Shown here: one piece after another, positions 10,335 to 21,417 of the stretch | Numbering within the stretch: position 1 is the stretch's first letter | Layout of the letters: every line of letters starts with the position of its first letter | Source of the DNA: Siphonodentalium dalli | Taxonomy: Eukaryota > Mollusca > Scaphopoda > Gadilida > Siphonodentaliidae | NCBI GenBank assembly: GCA_032622095.1 | Contig: CP136063.1 | Location: forward strand, 85,043,980 to 85,107,979 | Direction of reading: 5' to 3' | DNA length: 64,000 nt | Notes under the pieces: generated by a model | Databases searched by the model: none | The model's input: only the letters and a program-made list of their open reading frames with translations | What the model was told of the DNA's origin: nothing | Made by a program: the position numbers and the translations under genes

Positions 10335-10684
10335 CCTTCTGGACAAACTAAATTTAGCTGTGTTTCGAGGACAGACACACTATATCACGAACATTTTGGA
10401 ATCAAGACGATATAAAGAATTCCTTCCCAGAAACTAGAACAATTCTAGAACAAACATGTGCAGTATAATCCAACAGTTGAGGAGAACATTTGTTGATAAA
10501 TCACACTTTGAAAAACTCACCCCAAGCAGTGTGCACACATATCATAAGTTGTGTACGTGCGTGACGTTTAGGGCAGCCGAATCTAATGGACACTATTTCT
10601 TGTACAGTTTCTTGGTGGCACGTTTCGCCCGAACGCGAAGACATATAATATTATATGGGATGATATATATATACGGTGATGAAA
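10335..10684. other. Upstream flank of the minus-strand exon; no other gene
   Basis: It would hold the promoter or 5' UTR of the exon at 9802-10334. No clear TATA box or other gene is seen. Confidence 0.35.
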
Positions 10685-11144
10685 CAAGTCTGAGTTCAGT
10701 GTGCATGTCATTTGCAGAATGAGGTTCCCAGAGGGTGAATTTAGGGACGCTATCCCGCATTGCAGGCTAGCATCACTAAATTCACCCTCTGGGAACCTCA
10801 TTCTGCATGGCCTCATCTGCTATGGGAGACATAGACTCAGATTGAAGTTCCCAAATAGTGAATATTGTGATGTATGTACACCCATTGGGAACGTCAATTA
10901 TGCAATGTGTCGTCTGCCAATTTGGGCATACATGTATAGAGAAACTAATCTAAGAAAAGAAATAGAATCTTTGTGAAGAAGTTTCCATAAAAAATTGATA
11001 ATAAAGAAACTTTCCAGAGAAGATGAGGCCTAAGCAGAATGAGGTCCACAGAGGCTGAATTTAGTGATGGCGGGATAGCGTCACTTAATTCACCCATCTG
11101 GTGACCTCAATCTGCAAATGACAGGCACACTAATCTCAGGCTTG
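10685..11144. mobile_element. Nested-palindrome MITE, second copy
   Basis: The termini CAAGTCTGAG and CTCAGGCTTG are inverted. Each is followed by AGTGTGCATGTCATTTGCAG or a near match. Inside is a hairpin at 10713-10807 (arms GAGGTTCCCAGAGGGTGAAT), then unique sequence, then a degenerate second hairpin (about 11034-11117). It is the same family as 6371-6622 but with a longer spacer and more decay. Confidence 0.7.
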
Positions 11145-11488
11145 TAATTGATGATGTATACATTCATTATTTAAGAGCGACATGTAAGACAGTTTGAATC
11201 TCTGTTCTGCACTTGTGTCTCTCACTGAGGGAGTCCCTTCCTATCTGTTTACTCGCATCAAGAATTAATTGTTGACATTAATTTAGCATGCAAACGTCGT
11301 ATATAATCATCATGTACATTTTGAATACGAAGGCGGCATGATATAATGAAATCTGGCTTAGTGTATTCGTAGGCCAATGACTTATTATCCAAGTTTCCTT
11401 TGACATAACCATTTTATGCTACATACTCATTGACGAGTAGTTCCCTTATGAAATGTTGAGATAATAAGTTCAACAAACGACCGTTGAA
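11145..11488. other. No gene seen
   Basis: Intergenic; no recognisable feature. Confidence 0.35.
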
Positions 11489-11879
11489 TTAAAGGTACTC
11501 AATCCGATTAAACACTCCTAAATTGCTATTTCTTTGGTTTCGAGGGTAAACAAATATTTGATTCGAGTCGACCCATCAACGCAGAGTTATCAGATACCGA
11601 TTTTTGAAGTTTGTTAGAAGATGGATAACTCTAAAAACAAGTGGTAATACGGTCAAATTTCGTGAATACTCAAGTGATAATACGGCGATATTTCGTTGAA
11701 CAAAATGTTGATAAATAACACGTTTTGGAAAATTTTATACCACAGTTGACAGTGGTTAGCATTATTTTGTTGAAATTAAATGATTCTGATTACTAAAGCG
11801 TATTTTGAAGAAATGTTGTTGTTGTTGTTGTTGTATCTTGATGATATGGGGACTCTCTGATCGGATTGAGTACCTTTAA
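11489..11879. mobile_element. TTAA MITE (AGGTACTC family)
   Basis: Element 11493-11875 (383 bp). Its termini are AGGTACTCAATCCGAT and ATCGGATTGAGTACCT, and TTAA flanks it on both sides (11489-11492, 11876-11879). A GTT microsatellite lies near the right end (about 11815-11834). It is non-coding. Confidence 0.85.
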
Positions 11880-12192
11880 TTATTAAACATTTCACCAATG
11901 AATATGAATGATTCTGCACTTGTATTATAATTTCGTCTGTCTGTCGTCTGCTCATATAACCTTAACATTCCTCCAACTGAATAATAGACCATTCCAATGA
12001 ATACTTTTATAGCTGATGGGGAAAATGCATTTAGTAAAGAAAGGTATAAGAGCCGGCACGCGTTTTGCATACATCCTGGCTAAAAATAGCAAGGTATTTT
12101 CAACAAAGATATTCTCTGGATCTATCAGGCGAAAAATCTTAAATTTCACATATCATCTTCATTGTATTTTTAGAAGAGTAAAATAGTTGTTG
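11880..12192. other. No gene seen
   Basis: Short unrecognised open frames only. Confidence 0.35.
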
Positions 12193-12643
12193 TTAACCCT
12201 TTCAGTGCCAGGTCAGATTTTTGTATCAACCCATATACCCTGTGCCAATGCATTCTCTTATATATGCGAGTCGACCATAGTTCGCCTCGCATATATAAGA
12301 GAATGCATTGGCCTAACAATTTTTCATCATTTGTTATTATTTTGTACAATTTTTTCTTATATTCTTTAACAGACTTATTTTGTAGGTTTAGTGCCAGGGA
12401 ATATTACGTTTTTCATGGGCATCAAAATTATTACTATGAATACTTGGTGATAGTTTTGAGTTATAACATGCCCCTAAGGTTTTATCCAGTTTGTTTTTAA
12501 ATTCGCTATAACATGCTTAAGCATACCCAAAAAATAATTCAACCCCAAAAAAAAAAAAATGTTTATTTGTTATTTTTTAAGGGCCGATTTTACAGACCGT
12601 AAATTAGGGCCGATGAGATCGGCCCTGGCACTGAAAGTTTTAA
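12193..12643. mobile_element. TTAA MITE with CTTTCAGTGCCAGG termini
   Basis: Element 12197-12639. The left terminus is CCCTTTCAGTGCCAGG and the right is its complement, except that the outermost two bases read TT. TTAA flanks it at 12193-12196 and 12640-12643. It carries one copy (12244-12312) of the hairpin found twice in the element at 4552-4942, although its own termini differ. It is piggyBac-like by target site. Confidence 0.75.
12244..12312. repeat. Hairpin shared with the 4.6 kb element
   Basis: Near-perfect 69-bp hairpin with edges GCCAATGCATTCTC and GAGAATGCATTGGC. It is almost identical to 4578-4646 and preceded by the same CCCTGT. Confidence 0.9.
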
Positions 12644-12794
12644 CCCGTTCTATGTTAACATAGCCGTACGGACGCACGATTAAAAATGGTTGTTAATATA
12701 TTTGAGAGGCTGAACATATCATTTTCGTTTTTGTCCAACAATCCCATCAAATAGATTATTGCTTATGAGAGGAGGCTTCATTTGTTTCATAATG

Positions 12795-13254
12795 TTAAAG
12801 GTACTCAATCCGATTCGATGGTCACCATATCATCAGATTCTAACAACAACAACAACATTTTTTGAAATGCCGCTTCAGTTATCAGAATCGATTATTTGCC
12901 AAAAAATAATGCTAACCACAGTCAACTATAGTATAAAATTGCCCAAATCGTGTTATTTATCAACGTTATATTCAACGAAATTTGGCCGAATTGTCATATA
13001 ACTAACACCCAAAGTCACTTGATTTTAGAGTTATCCATCTTCATCCGCAATTTGGTCCGAGGCCGTCGCGGCTTGACGAATATTGCCAGTCCGGCAAAAA
13101 ATACATATCTCAGGAAATAACAAATTTCACAAATCGATATCTGATCACTCTGAGCTTTGATTGGTGGGTTCCTCGGCGCGAATTAGATATTTTTTACCCC
13201 CGAAGTCAAATAAATAGTAATTTGGGATCGTTAATTCGGATTATGTATCTTTAA
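12795..13254. mobile_element. TTAA MITE (AGGTACTC family)
   Basis: Element 12799-13250 with left end AGGTACTCAATCCGATTCG and a decayed right end (GGATTATGTATCT), flanked by TTAA on both sides. It holds an AAC microsatellite and the internal block TAGAGTTATCCATCTTCATC. Confidence 0.8.
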
Positions 13255-13344
13255 GCTATTGTTTTATTTGCAATGAAAACATATGCTGATATGAAGTGTG
13301 GTCCACACAATCAGTGATCAATCAACTGGAAATAGGCGACATTG

Positions 13345-13520
13345 TAAAGGCCCACTTAATTTTCAAGTCACCGATTTGTTTTTTATATTATCTTGATGTA
13401 CGGTTTTAGTTACAATTTATGCCATAAAATATGATTAAAATACTATAATTCATCACCATTTGAAACGTATGTGTCTCAGAAGATGCCCATAGAGAAATAT
13501 AAAAACAGCTGAAATCATTG
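13345..13520. mobile_element. Inverted copy of the 8.2 kb short element
   Basis: Starts AAAGGCCCACTTAATTTTC and carries the complement of the 8162-8348 body (GCCATAAAATATGATTAAA, then TCAGAAGATGCCCA). Its distal terminus is missing or diverged. Confidence 0.55.
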
Positions 13521-13578
13521 AAAGATTTCCCCCGTTGCTCCCAGATTGCAACATAATTCAAACTAAAAATGTATTTCC

Positions 13579-13632
13579 AATGGAAGGGGAATAACTCTAT
13601 ATCTTAAGATATAGAGTTATTCCCCTTCCATT
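13579..13632. repeat. Perfect 54-bp palindrome
   Basis: 27-bp arms with no spacer, centred on CTTAAG at 13605/13606. The arms begin AATGGAAGGGGAATAACTC. This may be a promoterless hairpin or the junction of two fused element ends. Confidence 0.95.
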
Positions 13633-14037
13633 CAAAACAATAAAACTTCAGCACAGGACACAAGTTGGTATTTAAAACAAACAACATGTTCACATTGTAT
13701 TACATCGAATAAGTTGATAATACGTTTTGGAGCTTCCTCTTTCAAATGATATATAACGATGGCTTAGAGACAGAACCCCGTAACTAGATTGTAGCATATT
13801 TTCGAGTACATCAATTTTAAAGTTAGTATAAGTTTTAAAGCAGCTTCAAGGACTTTCACCTGTATGCAAGTTATGCCTATGGAATTATAGAACAAGGCCA
13901 ACAATTGTGTTCAATTGTTGATTTGAAACAATACTCCCGCTCTGTCCTAATGAGCAGGCAATTAGTGGTGTGTCAGATGTTTGGTTCTGCTGCAGAATGA
14001 TAACGCTGTGTAACTATAAATTCATAGAGCCAGAACC
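13633..14037. other. No gene seen
   Basis: Intergenic; no recognisable gene. Confidence 0.35.
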
Positions 14038-14105
14038 AATGGACCTATCCATAGGGACCGCCCACCAGTATACTGCATGGTTACTGTTACTACGCACCAC
14101 AAGCC
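14038..14105 (+). promoter_or_regulatory. Shared promoter-like block, plus-strand copy
   Basis: A 26-bp sequence (14038-14063, starting AATGGACCTATCCATAGG and ending GACCGCCC) is repeated exactly in the opposite orientation at 20843-20868. In both places it is followed downstream by GCACCACAAGCC (here 14094-14105). Here an ATG with a short 14-codon frame follows near 14136; on the minus strand a THAP exon follows. A shared promoter element or a dispersed repeat end are both possible. Confidence 0.4.
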
Positions 14106-15344
14106 ATTTGGATTTCGCTATATCTCAGTGCTGAAATGGCTTCCGATGAGAACGATCTTGTGTTACAAGTTCGCTTTTAAATGTTCCAGACGATATCAAC
14201 GTTTGTTATTTACCCGACATTGATAAATTATCAAAAATGGCACAAGAAAAGGGGCTTAATTATTATACTCAGGGATATATTCATGACATTAGAACGAGTG
14301 AAGTTAACCAATGCATCAGGGTTGACTCGAAGTGTTATAGGTCGATGGCAAAGTCACAACCACCACACCGATACATATAGAAATCTGCGTCATCACAAAT
14401 ATGGAATATATCCTCGTAATTTCGGTTATGACGAAAATAGGCAACATAATCTCCAAATCAACTTTACCTGTCATATTTCATCTACTATACATGTAATATT
14501 ATTTCTAATCAGTCACACGCCATCTAGTTTCACTTGACAAAATCATGTTAATCGTTGCCATGTTGGTTTTGTTGTTTTTTCTAAATAAAATGAATAATAT
14601 TCGTGTTAAATTGGTGCTCTCAGTATCTTCGAATGATTTGGTCCGCCCAGTGTCCCATACATGTACGCTACATGTGTAAATGTAGTCAATGAACATGGCA
14701 ATAGACAAATTTAACATGCATTGATGATTTTTGTGAATGATATTAGTGCACGTGCAAGTATTTCCGAAAAGTATAGAATTAATACTCACATGAACATGTC
14801 CTCCGATTATCGGTAAAAGTTATCCTTATTTATTTTGTTCGTACAAAATGTTATAGTGAATATCTCTGTCTCGTTTATTTTAGGTTAGTTGGAAGGTGCT
14901 CTCATGTTATTGGATTGATAAAATCACTTCAGGGTTTGAAGTTACACAACATTTCATCTGCTCCGGAACACCTTAGTTGCACAAGTGTTCCTCAACAATG
15001 GCATGTCCCGCGACAAATGAAAATACAAGCTGTTATTAATGTACATGATTCACATACTATAGCAGTTTGATGCGGGTAACTATAAGTTGACACGTTTATT
15101 CAAGTATCATTAATGACCCATTTGTTGGCATTGTTCAATTTTATCACCAGTGATTAGTATTTACGCAAACACACAGTGAAATTAATAGTATCATACTTCC
15201 TGTCATCACCTTTATCATACCAAAGCATTGTGAAACAACATACCCCACTCAGTACAGGAAGTGTGAAAATTTACGGGGCTGTTGGTATTTTGTAATCGAG
15301 ACCCTAGCTGAGGTGTTATGGTTTGTTTTGCTAACTTCCCATTT
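14106..15344. other. No supported gene; LINE 3' flank
   Basis: The longest open frame (about 118 codons, plus strand, from 14181) has no recognisable domain. No tRNA, snRNA or repeat was recognised. The right edge abuts the 3' end of the CR1-like LINE. Confidence 0.35.
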
Positions 15345-15985
15345 AGTGTAAACATATTTTTATTTCCAAATCCAAATATAATACACATAATACACAAGTG
15401 ACATAAATATATAACATATAAGAGATAAATGTATGGAAATGAGGATCAGACAACAAGCCCGAGGGCTTATATGAAGTCTTCTCCTCTTTGGCGACATGCC
15501 CCTTCCTCAATAAGTGAGGGAGGGGTATCGTTCAGACGGGAAAGGATATAAATAATGTTTTTTAAAGGAGAAGTAACTAAGTTTGAGTTGGGGATGGAAA
15601 CAGCGGGAAGATAGTGTTGGGAATAACAGGAGGCAGAGAGAGAGAGAAAGAGAGAGAGAATAAGAGAGAGTGAGAAAGTGGAGGGGCAATGTTTTCAATA
15701 ATTTAGTTGCTGCGTGATGAAAATTATGCTCGTAGTGATATGCATGCGTCAGGCTCCATGGGAGGGGGTCAATCGCAATGGCCAATTCCTATTTCAATGG
15801 TGTTCACTGTGAATATCGCTGCATTCTTCATGTAGAATCATTTCACGAATATACAGGATAGTGACAAGTAAGTAACTTACAAAATAATCGTTATCGGAAG
15901 ACATTTAGTACTACATATATAATGGGGAACATCGTGCTGCCGCATAACGCGGCCGGAATCCAAAGCAATTTGTTACCCATACAGA

Positions 15986-18900
15986 TCATGGAAATCTTTT
16001 TGTTTTCATAATATATGTCTGTACTGCATTAAATATTTGTTTGTTTTCGCGAAGACTAAGCTCCCTTGACCCCTGCATTAGTGTATTCTCAGATAAGGCA
16101 ACATTTGGTAGGGAGTCATATAGTTCTCTTCTGGGCTCTTGATAAAATGTACATTCAAAGAGATAGTGGTAAGTTGTCTCAAATTCCCCACATAAACAGA
16201 AGGGGGAAATTTGTACATGGTTATCTGTCAGGTCACCACTCAGGTGGCTGCAGTTCAATCTTAACCGGGTGTGAAGGATATGAGATTTACGGGATTTACT
16301 ATGATAAAAATAGGCAGGTGGACGTATATTGTCACTGTTCAGTTCTTTTTTGAAGTCTTCGATTGTACTGCAGCTTTTTATAGTTTCCGGTAGTTTGTTC
16401 CATTCGGTAATTGTAGATGGTAAGAATGAATCCATATAATAGTCATAGTTAATATTCGAGGGTAGTCTTATATGTTCAAATCTGAAATTATATCTGGAAT
16501 TGTTTGCCTGGATTGGTCGTACATAGTTTCTCAGGATTGATGGAGCAGTTCCACGTATCATCTTAAAAAATTGGCATAGCTTGTGTTTTCTACGACGTGA
16601 AGAAAGGAGTTCCCAGCCAGTTTCTGATAAAAGGCGCGCATTACTCGTACTGATGGTTGCACCTGTTACTATTCGGGCCATTTCGTACTGTACCTTTTCA
16701 ATGTCATCACTAAGATAATCGGGGCAGTTATCCCACACAGGGGAGGCATATTCCAGTATTGGTCGGATAAATGTGTAGTGTATTTTTTCAAGCGTTTCTC
16801 TACTTAGTTTATATCTATGTTTTCGTACTAAATTTACACGACCCCATGCTTTATCGAGCATAGATATTATGTGGATACCCCATGAGCCCATGTTATCGAA
16901 AGTAAGTCCCAGATGTTTATGGCTGTCAACCTCGATAATTGTCCCGGCTCCCATGGTCAGGCGTGGGTGATATACTGGCGTTTCTTTCCTGGAGATTAAG
17001 AGAGCTTCCGTTTTTAGGGGATTGAATTTTACAAGCCATTCTGATGCCCAACACATGAGAGTTTCGAGGTCATCATTTATTAGTTTTGCGGCCATGGTGG
17101 GATCTTCGATAGTGAGAAATAGTGAGGTATCATCAGCAAATAAACGAATATTACACCGTATATTTTCGGTTATATCATTAATATAAATCAAGAACAAAAG
17201 AGGGCCCAATACTGATCCTTGTGGGACACCGGCTGTTACATCTTGTAATTCCGAGTGTGTGCCGTCTATGACAACTTGTTGCTGCCTACATTCAAGATAC
17301 GATTTCAATAAGTTATGCAGGTTTCCATTTACACCCATTTTCGTCAGTTTGTTCAAAAGGCCACGGTGCCAGACTTTATCGAACGCTTTACTTATGTCGC
17401 AGAATACACACCGGACCTCTTTTCCGTCGTCTAGTGATCGACATATATTGTCATATATTTCGGTAAGTTGGAAAACTGTTGAGTCATTGCGCATGAAACC
17501 AGCTTGGTAAAATGATAATAGATTGTTTTCATCAAGAAATTCCCATAGGTATTTATAAATACATTTTTCGTAGACCTTTGAGATGCAGCTTAGTAGGGAA
17601 ATTGGTCGGTAATTTGATATAAGACTGCGGTCACCGCTCTTGAATATAGGTGTAACATGGGAACGCTTCCACTGGGGTGGGTAGTAACTGTTTTCGGTGA
17701 ATATTCTAAAATAAAATTCAAGAGGTTCGCAGAGCGAGGAAGCACAATTTTTCAAAACCCTCGGGCTTATTCCGTCGGGCCCACTTGACTTAGATATTTT
17801 GAGACTTTTTAACGCTTTGTAAATGTCAGGGGCTGTTATTTTTATATCGCTTAATGTGGATATGGAGTTATCAGGATCGAGCACTGGTAGGCGTTTCCCG
17901 ACGTCATCAACTGATGAAATATTACAAAAATAGGAATTGAAAGCATTTGCTTTTTCAGTTGGTGAGATCAGGAAGTCGCCGTTTATGTTCAAGGGGGGTA
18001 TTGATCGATCACTAGTTGTAAATACTATTTTTTGGAGGGTTTTCCACCAAGAAGACTGGTCATTTGATGGATTATTTAATGTACGTTCATTCTTGGTGTC
18101 ATAATCACGTTTGCTTTTTCTAATAGCCGATGTAGTTTCATTACGTTTAGATCTAAAGTTTGCCCATGTTTGTGGCGTGTTTCGCTTTTTAGCTATCTTG
18201 TGTAATCGATTTCGTTGCCTCATCATTTTCCGAACATTACACGTAAGCCATTGGGTACTACCTTTCCGGATCAGTACTATCTTATTGGGGATATTTTCAC
18301 TGCATACCTTCTTAATTTTTGCAGTCAAGTTATCTGCATGAGTTGATAGTTCAAATGGTGTATTATCGTCATAGTTCCAGCTCAAGAAGTCTTCGTTCAT
18401 GGTATCGAAGTCAGCCAGATTATAGTTCCAAACTCGTCTGGTGTGGGTTGTAGCAGATTTATGTTTCAGAAGTTTTATCCGAGCAACAACTGGACAGTGA
18501 TACCTAACTATGTTGTCGAATATGTTACCAAGAACACAAGGGGGGTAAACAAGGCTGGGGTTGCTAGTCATGAGCAAGTCGAGAATAGATGAGGAGTTTT
18601 CAGTAAAATGCGTTTTATCAGTAACCAATTGGGTCAGTCCACGTTCGCTACATATGCCGTGTATCTTGCCATTACCATTGTGTACGTAGTTTTCATTGAA
18701 ATCTCCACCTATTATGACATCCAGGTCGCTATCGCGCGCGAGGGAAATGTTATCATTAATTTTCGTCCACTGGCTTGCGGGGGAGTTGGGAGGGCGATAG
18801 AAACATCCTACAAGACAGCGTTTTGTGTTCATTGTAACTTCTATCCAGATAGCTTCTACTTCATCACTGTCGAGGTCTTCGCGTATTTTGAATGGTATAG

Positions 18901-19317
18901 TGTCCCGAACGTAAATACACACACCCCCTCCCGTTCTACCATCGTTCCTGTCTTTGCGGGCGGGGTCGTGTAACCAGGAATAGAATGATCTAGCCATGAT
19001 TCGGTTAATAGACATACGTCGTACTCGCCAATTGATGTTTCTGCTGCAAGTATATCTAATTTATTTCTGATGCTCTGTGTATTCAATACCAGTATCGAAT
19101 GACTGTTTTGTTCAGTTTCAAGCGTTGAATTAGGGCCTGGGTTAGTCTCAACATCCCCCGAGAGGATCAACAGAGCCCGTGCCAAGAATACTGCTAATAC
19201 TGTTAGAATTGTCACGCATATGAGGAATACAGTTGTGTGTGACATCACACGTTTAGTGTTCAGTTTCGACTTTTCATCATCGGAATTTAGAGAATTATAT
19301 ATTTTCTTATCTGCCAT
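15986..19317 (-). pseudogene. CR1-like endonuclease-reverse transcriptase (one frameshift)
   Basis: Proposed start ATG at 19317 (MADKKIYNSLNSDDEK). A hydrophobic helix (VFLICVTILTVLAVFLA) is followed directly by the 2A-like peptide. Downstream is an apurinic-type endonuclease (LVLNTQSIRNKLD, LLTESWLD, then GGGVCIYVRD and GGDFNENY). A reading-frame break lies at about 18955-18975, between ESWLDHSIPGYT and ARKDRNDG; a one-base change would explain it. The second frame runs open for about 1000 codons with RT motifs (GPDGISPRVLK, NYRPISLLS, AFDKVWH, GVPQGSVLGPLLF, LFADDTSLFL near 17130) and a C-terminal C-x-C...H...C region (CLCGEFETTYHYLFEC). The product would copy its own RNA at a nicked target. 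Apart from the shift it looks young. A longer open frame upstream of 19317 is probably 5' UTR. Confidence 0.85.
19132..19155 (-). other. 2A-like ribosome-skipping peptide (DVETNPGP)
   Basis: Encodes DVETNPGP, matching the D-x-E-x-NPGP core of 2A peptides, preceded by ARALLILSG and a hydrophobic helix. 2A peptides make ribosomes skip the Gly-Pro bond, so a short membrane-prone leader would separate from the endonuclease-RT. 2A-like peptides at the N terminus of APE-type LINEs in marine invertebrates are known. In some contexts the upstream segment can act as a signal sequence. Confidence 0.9.
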
Positions 19318-20490
19318 GTTATAAATGAGAGCACGGAATTGTTCCACTGGGAAGAAAATGAAAACCAACAGTGTCAATGTTAATGCAGTTATAAGATCCA
19401 GACCATTCAAGCGCATCATGATATAAAACAGACATGTTTCAGACTGTTTGACACAGAGACGCCCCCTCCCTGACAGCCTGACAGCATGAGAGTGAAATGC
19501 ACCGATTCTTGCCCTATGTAACATTGTATCACCCATTATCAAAAGTAATGTCAAAATCCTGAGAACAGTTCTGCTTTGGGCATCCTCGGTGCATAGTAAC
19601 AAACATATAAATAGAGCATACTCTGGCAACATATATAAATGTATATGTATCATTGGTGTGTTTTAAAATTGTTTTCAACCCAGTATGTTTGCTAGGTGGG
19701 GGTGAGTAAGTAGGGGGAAGAGAACATAGTAGAACAAAATAGCAGTTGAGTAAAGTGAACAAGAGAATAAAGATAGCTTGAATAGCAATAGAGTGCATAC
19801 CAAGTATGGTTGTGTCGGCCGATCGGGAACTTTATCTGTGTAATCGTTATCTAGGAACATCTATGGAAATGGGGATAATCAATATGTTTTGGCGATATGC
19901 AATGCTTCAATGTTCAGGTACTGTAATGATATGTTTTGGTATATTCCGATGTGTACAGATGATCATATTTCAGACATGTACCGCTATTCTACCGGATGGG
20001 GTAGCGTACCTGCAATGTTTCAATGAGATTCATTTTATCTAATGGGGACGGCATAAGTGAGATGTAGAAATATTCATGTGACGTACATTTTAAGAAGGGG
20101 AACGTGGACCGATGAGGTAAGTTAGGAGTAGATGAGTCTGAAATTATATCATAGAAGTGTCTGCCTAATTGAGAGAGCGTATCATTTACATATGCAACAC
20201 AATATTTACAAAGCTCAACATGGGATACAATTATAAATACAATCGTAATATATAATTATTATATAATATACATAATGAGCTATGGTACAGGGGAAGAATG
20301 AAGGGCTTATGTTAGACAGCCAGTGCTTTGAGGCTGCAATAATGCGCAAAGTAGTTCGATTTAAGTGCGATTTAATTGTACCATCTAATATCGAGGATTC
20401 ATATCGTTATAATTCCCATTTCCCCTATGGCAAGTTATAACATTATCTGAAGGTGATAAAATGTTTTAATAAAGTAACACAACATATATA

Positions 20491-20685
20491 TTACTCATGG
20501 ACACAGCTGGTCAACAAATTAAATACTAAATGAGCCGAGTGTGGTCGATGACATTGTTTAATCCAGCGTAAACACTTGTCTTTAGTACGTCCTTGTTTAG
20601 GAAACCGAACTAAAAACACTCCGGGATATTTGTATAAATATCGTTCGTCAACCGGACATGTTCCCCATGCACAATTCAACACCAT
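20491..20685 (-). CDS. THAP-type zinc finger exon (partial)
   Basis: The frame from ATG at 20685 reads MVLNCAWGTCPVDERY, then FLVRFPKQGRTKDKCLRWIK. This matches the first half of a THAP domain: the C-x4-C pair at residues 5 and 10, the F-x-FPK block and the RW-x-K helix. The final C-x2-H ligand pair is missing before the stop at 20491, so either an intron interrupts the domain or the gene is broken. GT dinucleotides occur after CHRPHSAHL, but no strong donor is seen. THAP domains bind DNA in P-element-like transposases and in host regulators; which applies here is unknown. The CR1-like LINE lies just downstream. Confidence 0.55.
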   Translation of the reverse strand: MVLNCAWGTCPVDERYLYKYPGVFLVRFPKQGRTKDKCLRWIKQCHRPHSAHLVFNLLTSCVHE

Positions 20686-20757
20686 TGTAGCTTTTTAAGA
20701 CATATTTTGCTCTCGTGTTCGTAATTTCCCTATAGCTTACCATGGTATCTAAGCATC

Positions 20758-20868
20758 GGCTTGTGGTGCGATTTATATCACTAGGCAGGCGCAAGTCGCT
20801 TCCGGGTTTGAGCTATCGGCTCATTGGCTATAATTGAAATTGGGGCGGTCCCTATGGATAGGTCCATT
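20758..20868 (-). promoter_or_regulatory. Shared promoter-like block, minus-strand copy
   Basis: The exact 26-bp repeat (20843-20868) of 14038-14063, in inverse orientation, with GCACCACAAGCC at 20758-20769 further downstream. It lies 70-180 bp upstream of the THAP exon and includes GGGCGG and a CCAAT-like GCCAATGAG, so it may be that gene's promoter. Confidence 0.45.
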
Positions 20869-21417
20869 AAAGACAAGTGTTGGATTATGTCTTGCTAACA
20901 CGTGTCAAATTTAGAGCACTGCTTTGCAGTAAGAATCCCACAGCTGACAGTTATCGTGGGTTTATGTTCTCAACATGTGGCTATCATTTCTGTTAAAACC
21001 AATCATTATCTCGTATAGATTTGACAGTTAAAATATCAGACCTTTTTATGTTAAATTTCACTGGCATGCATAGGAAATTAGATATATAGCTATTAGTTTG
21101 ATAAAAGTAAACTACATGTATAATGTTCCGGAAAGATTTGTGATTGCGATGTGTGTCGTGCAAGCTTAAAAGGAAATGACAATGCAAATACTGGGTGCTA
21201 ATCTAAATTATTATGTTGTATCGGTACTCACATATCCAGAAAGGCGCGACCATCTCAAGAATCCTGAATCATAGAATATCACAATAACAAATTTGTATGC
21301 AATTTGTAGTCAGTTTCTGTGCCACACAAGTATTTTTACAAATTCCATAAGTAAGAACATAACAACTACTAATTTTGAGAGTTGTCTTATTTTTGTACAT
21401 TTTTTCCTTCCAGAAAA
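20869..21417. other. No gene seen
   Basis: Spacer between the THAP exon promoter and the decayed transposase-like gene. Confidence 0.35.

Larger units (their letters stand above)
15345..20412 (-). mobile_element. CR1-like non-LTR retrotransposon, nearly full length
   Basis: About 5.1 kb on the minus strand. It comprises a 5' UTR of about 1.1 kb, one long coding region (19317 to 15986, one frameshift) and a 3' UTR of about 0.64 kb ending AAATATGTTTACACT at 15345. The 3' end agrees with that of the truncated copy at 7911. A 9-bp direct repeat, TTCCCATTT, at 15336-15344 and 20413-20421 fits as target duplication and sets the proposed 5' end; this boundary is tentative. CR1/L2-group assignment rests on the 2A-preceded apurinic-type endonuclease, the RT and the C-terminal layout. 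Confidence 0.8.

Noticed and set aside
14181-14537. 118-codon plus-strand frame downstream of the shared promoter-like block
   Set aside because: No domain, no good splice context and unremarkable composition.
19318-19653. N-terminal extension of the CR1-like ORF
   Set aside because: The frame is open by chance upstream. The ATG at 19317 directly precedes the helix-2A leader, and the extension has no domain.
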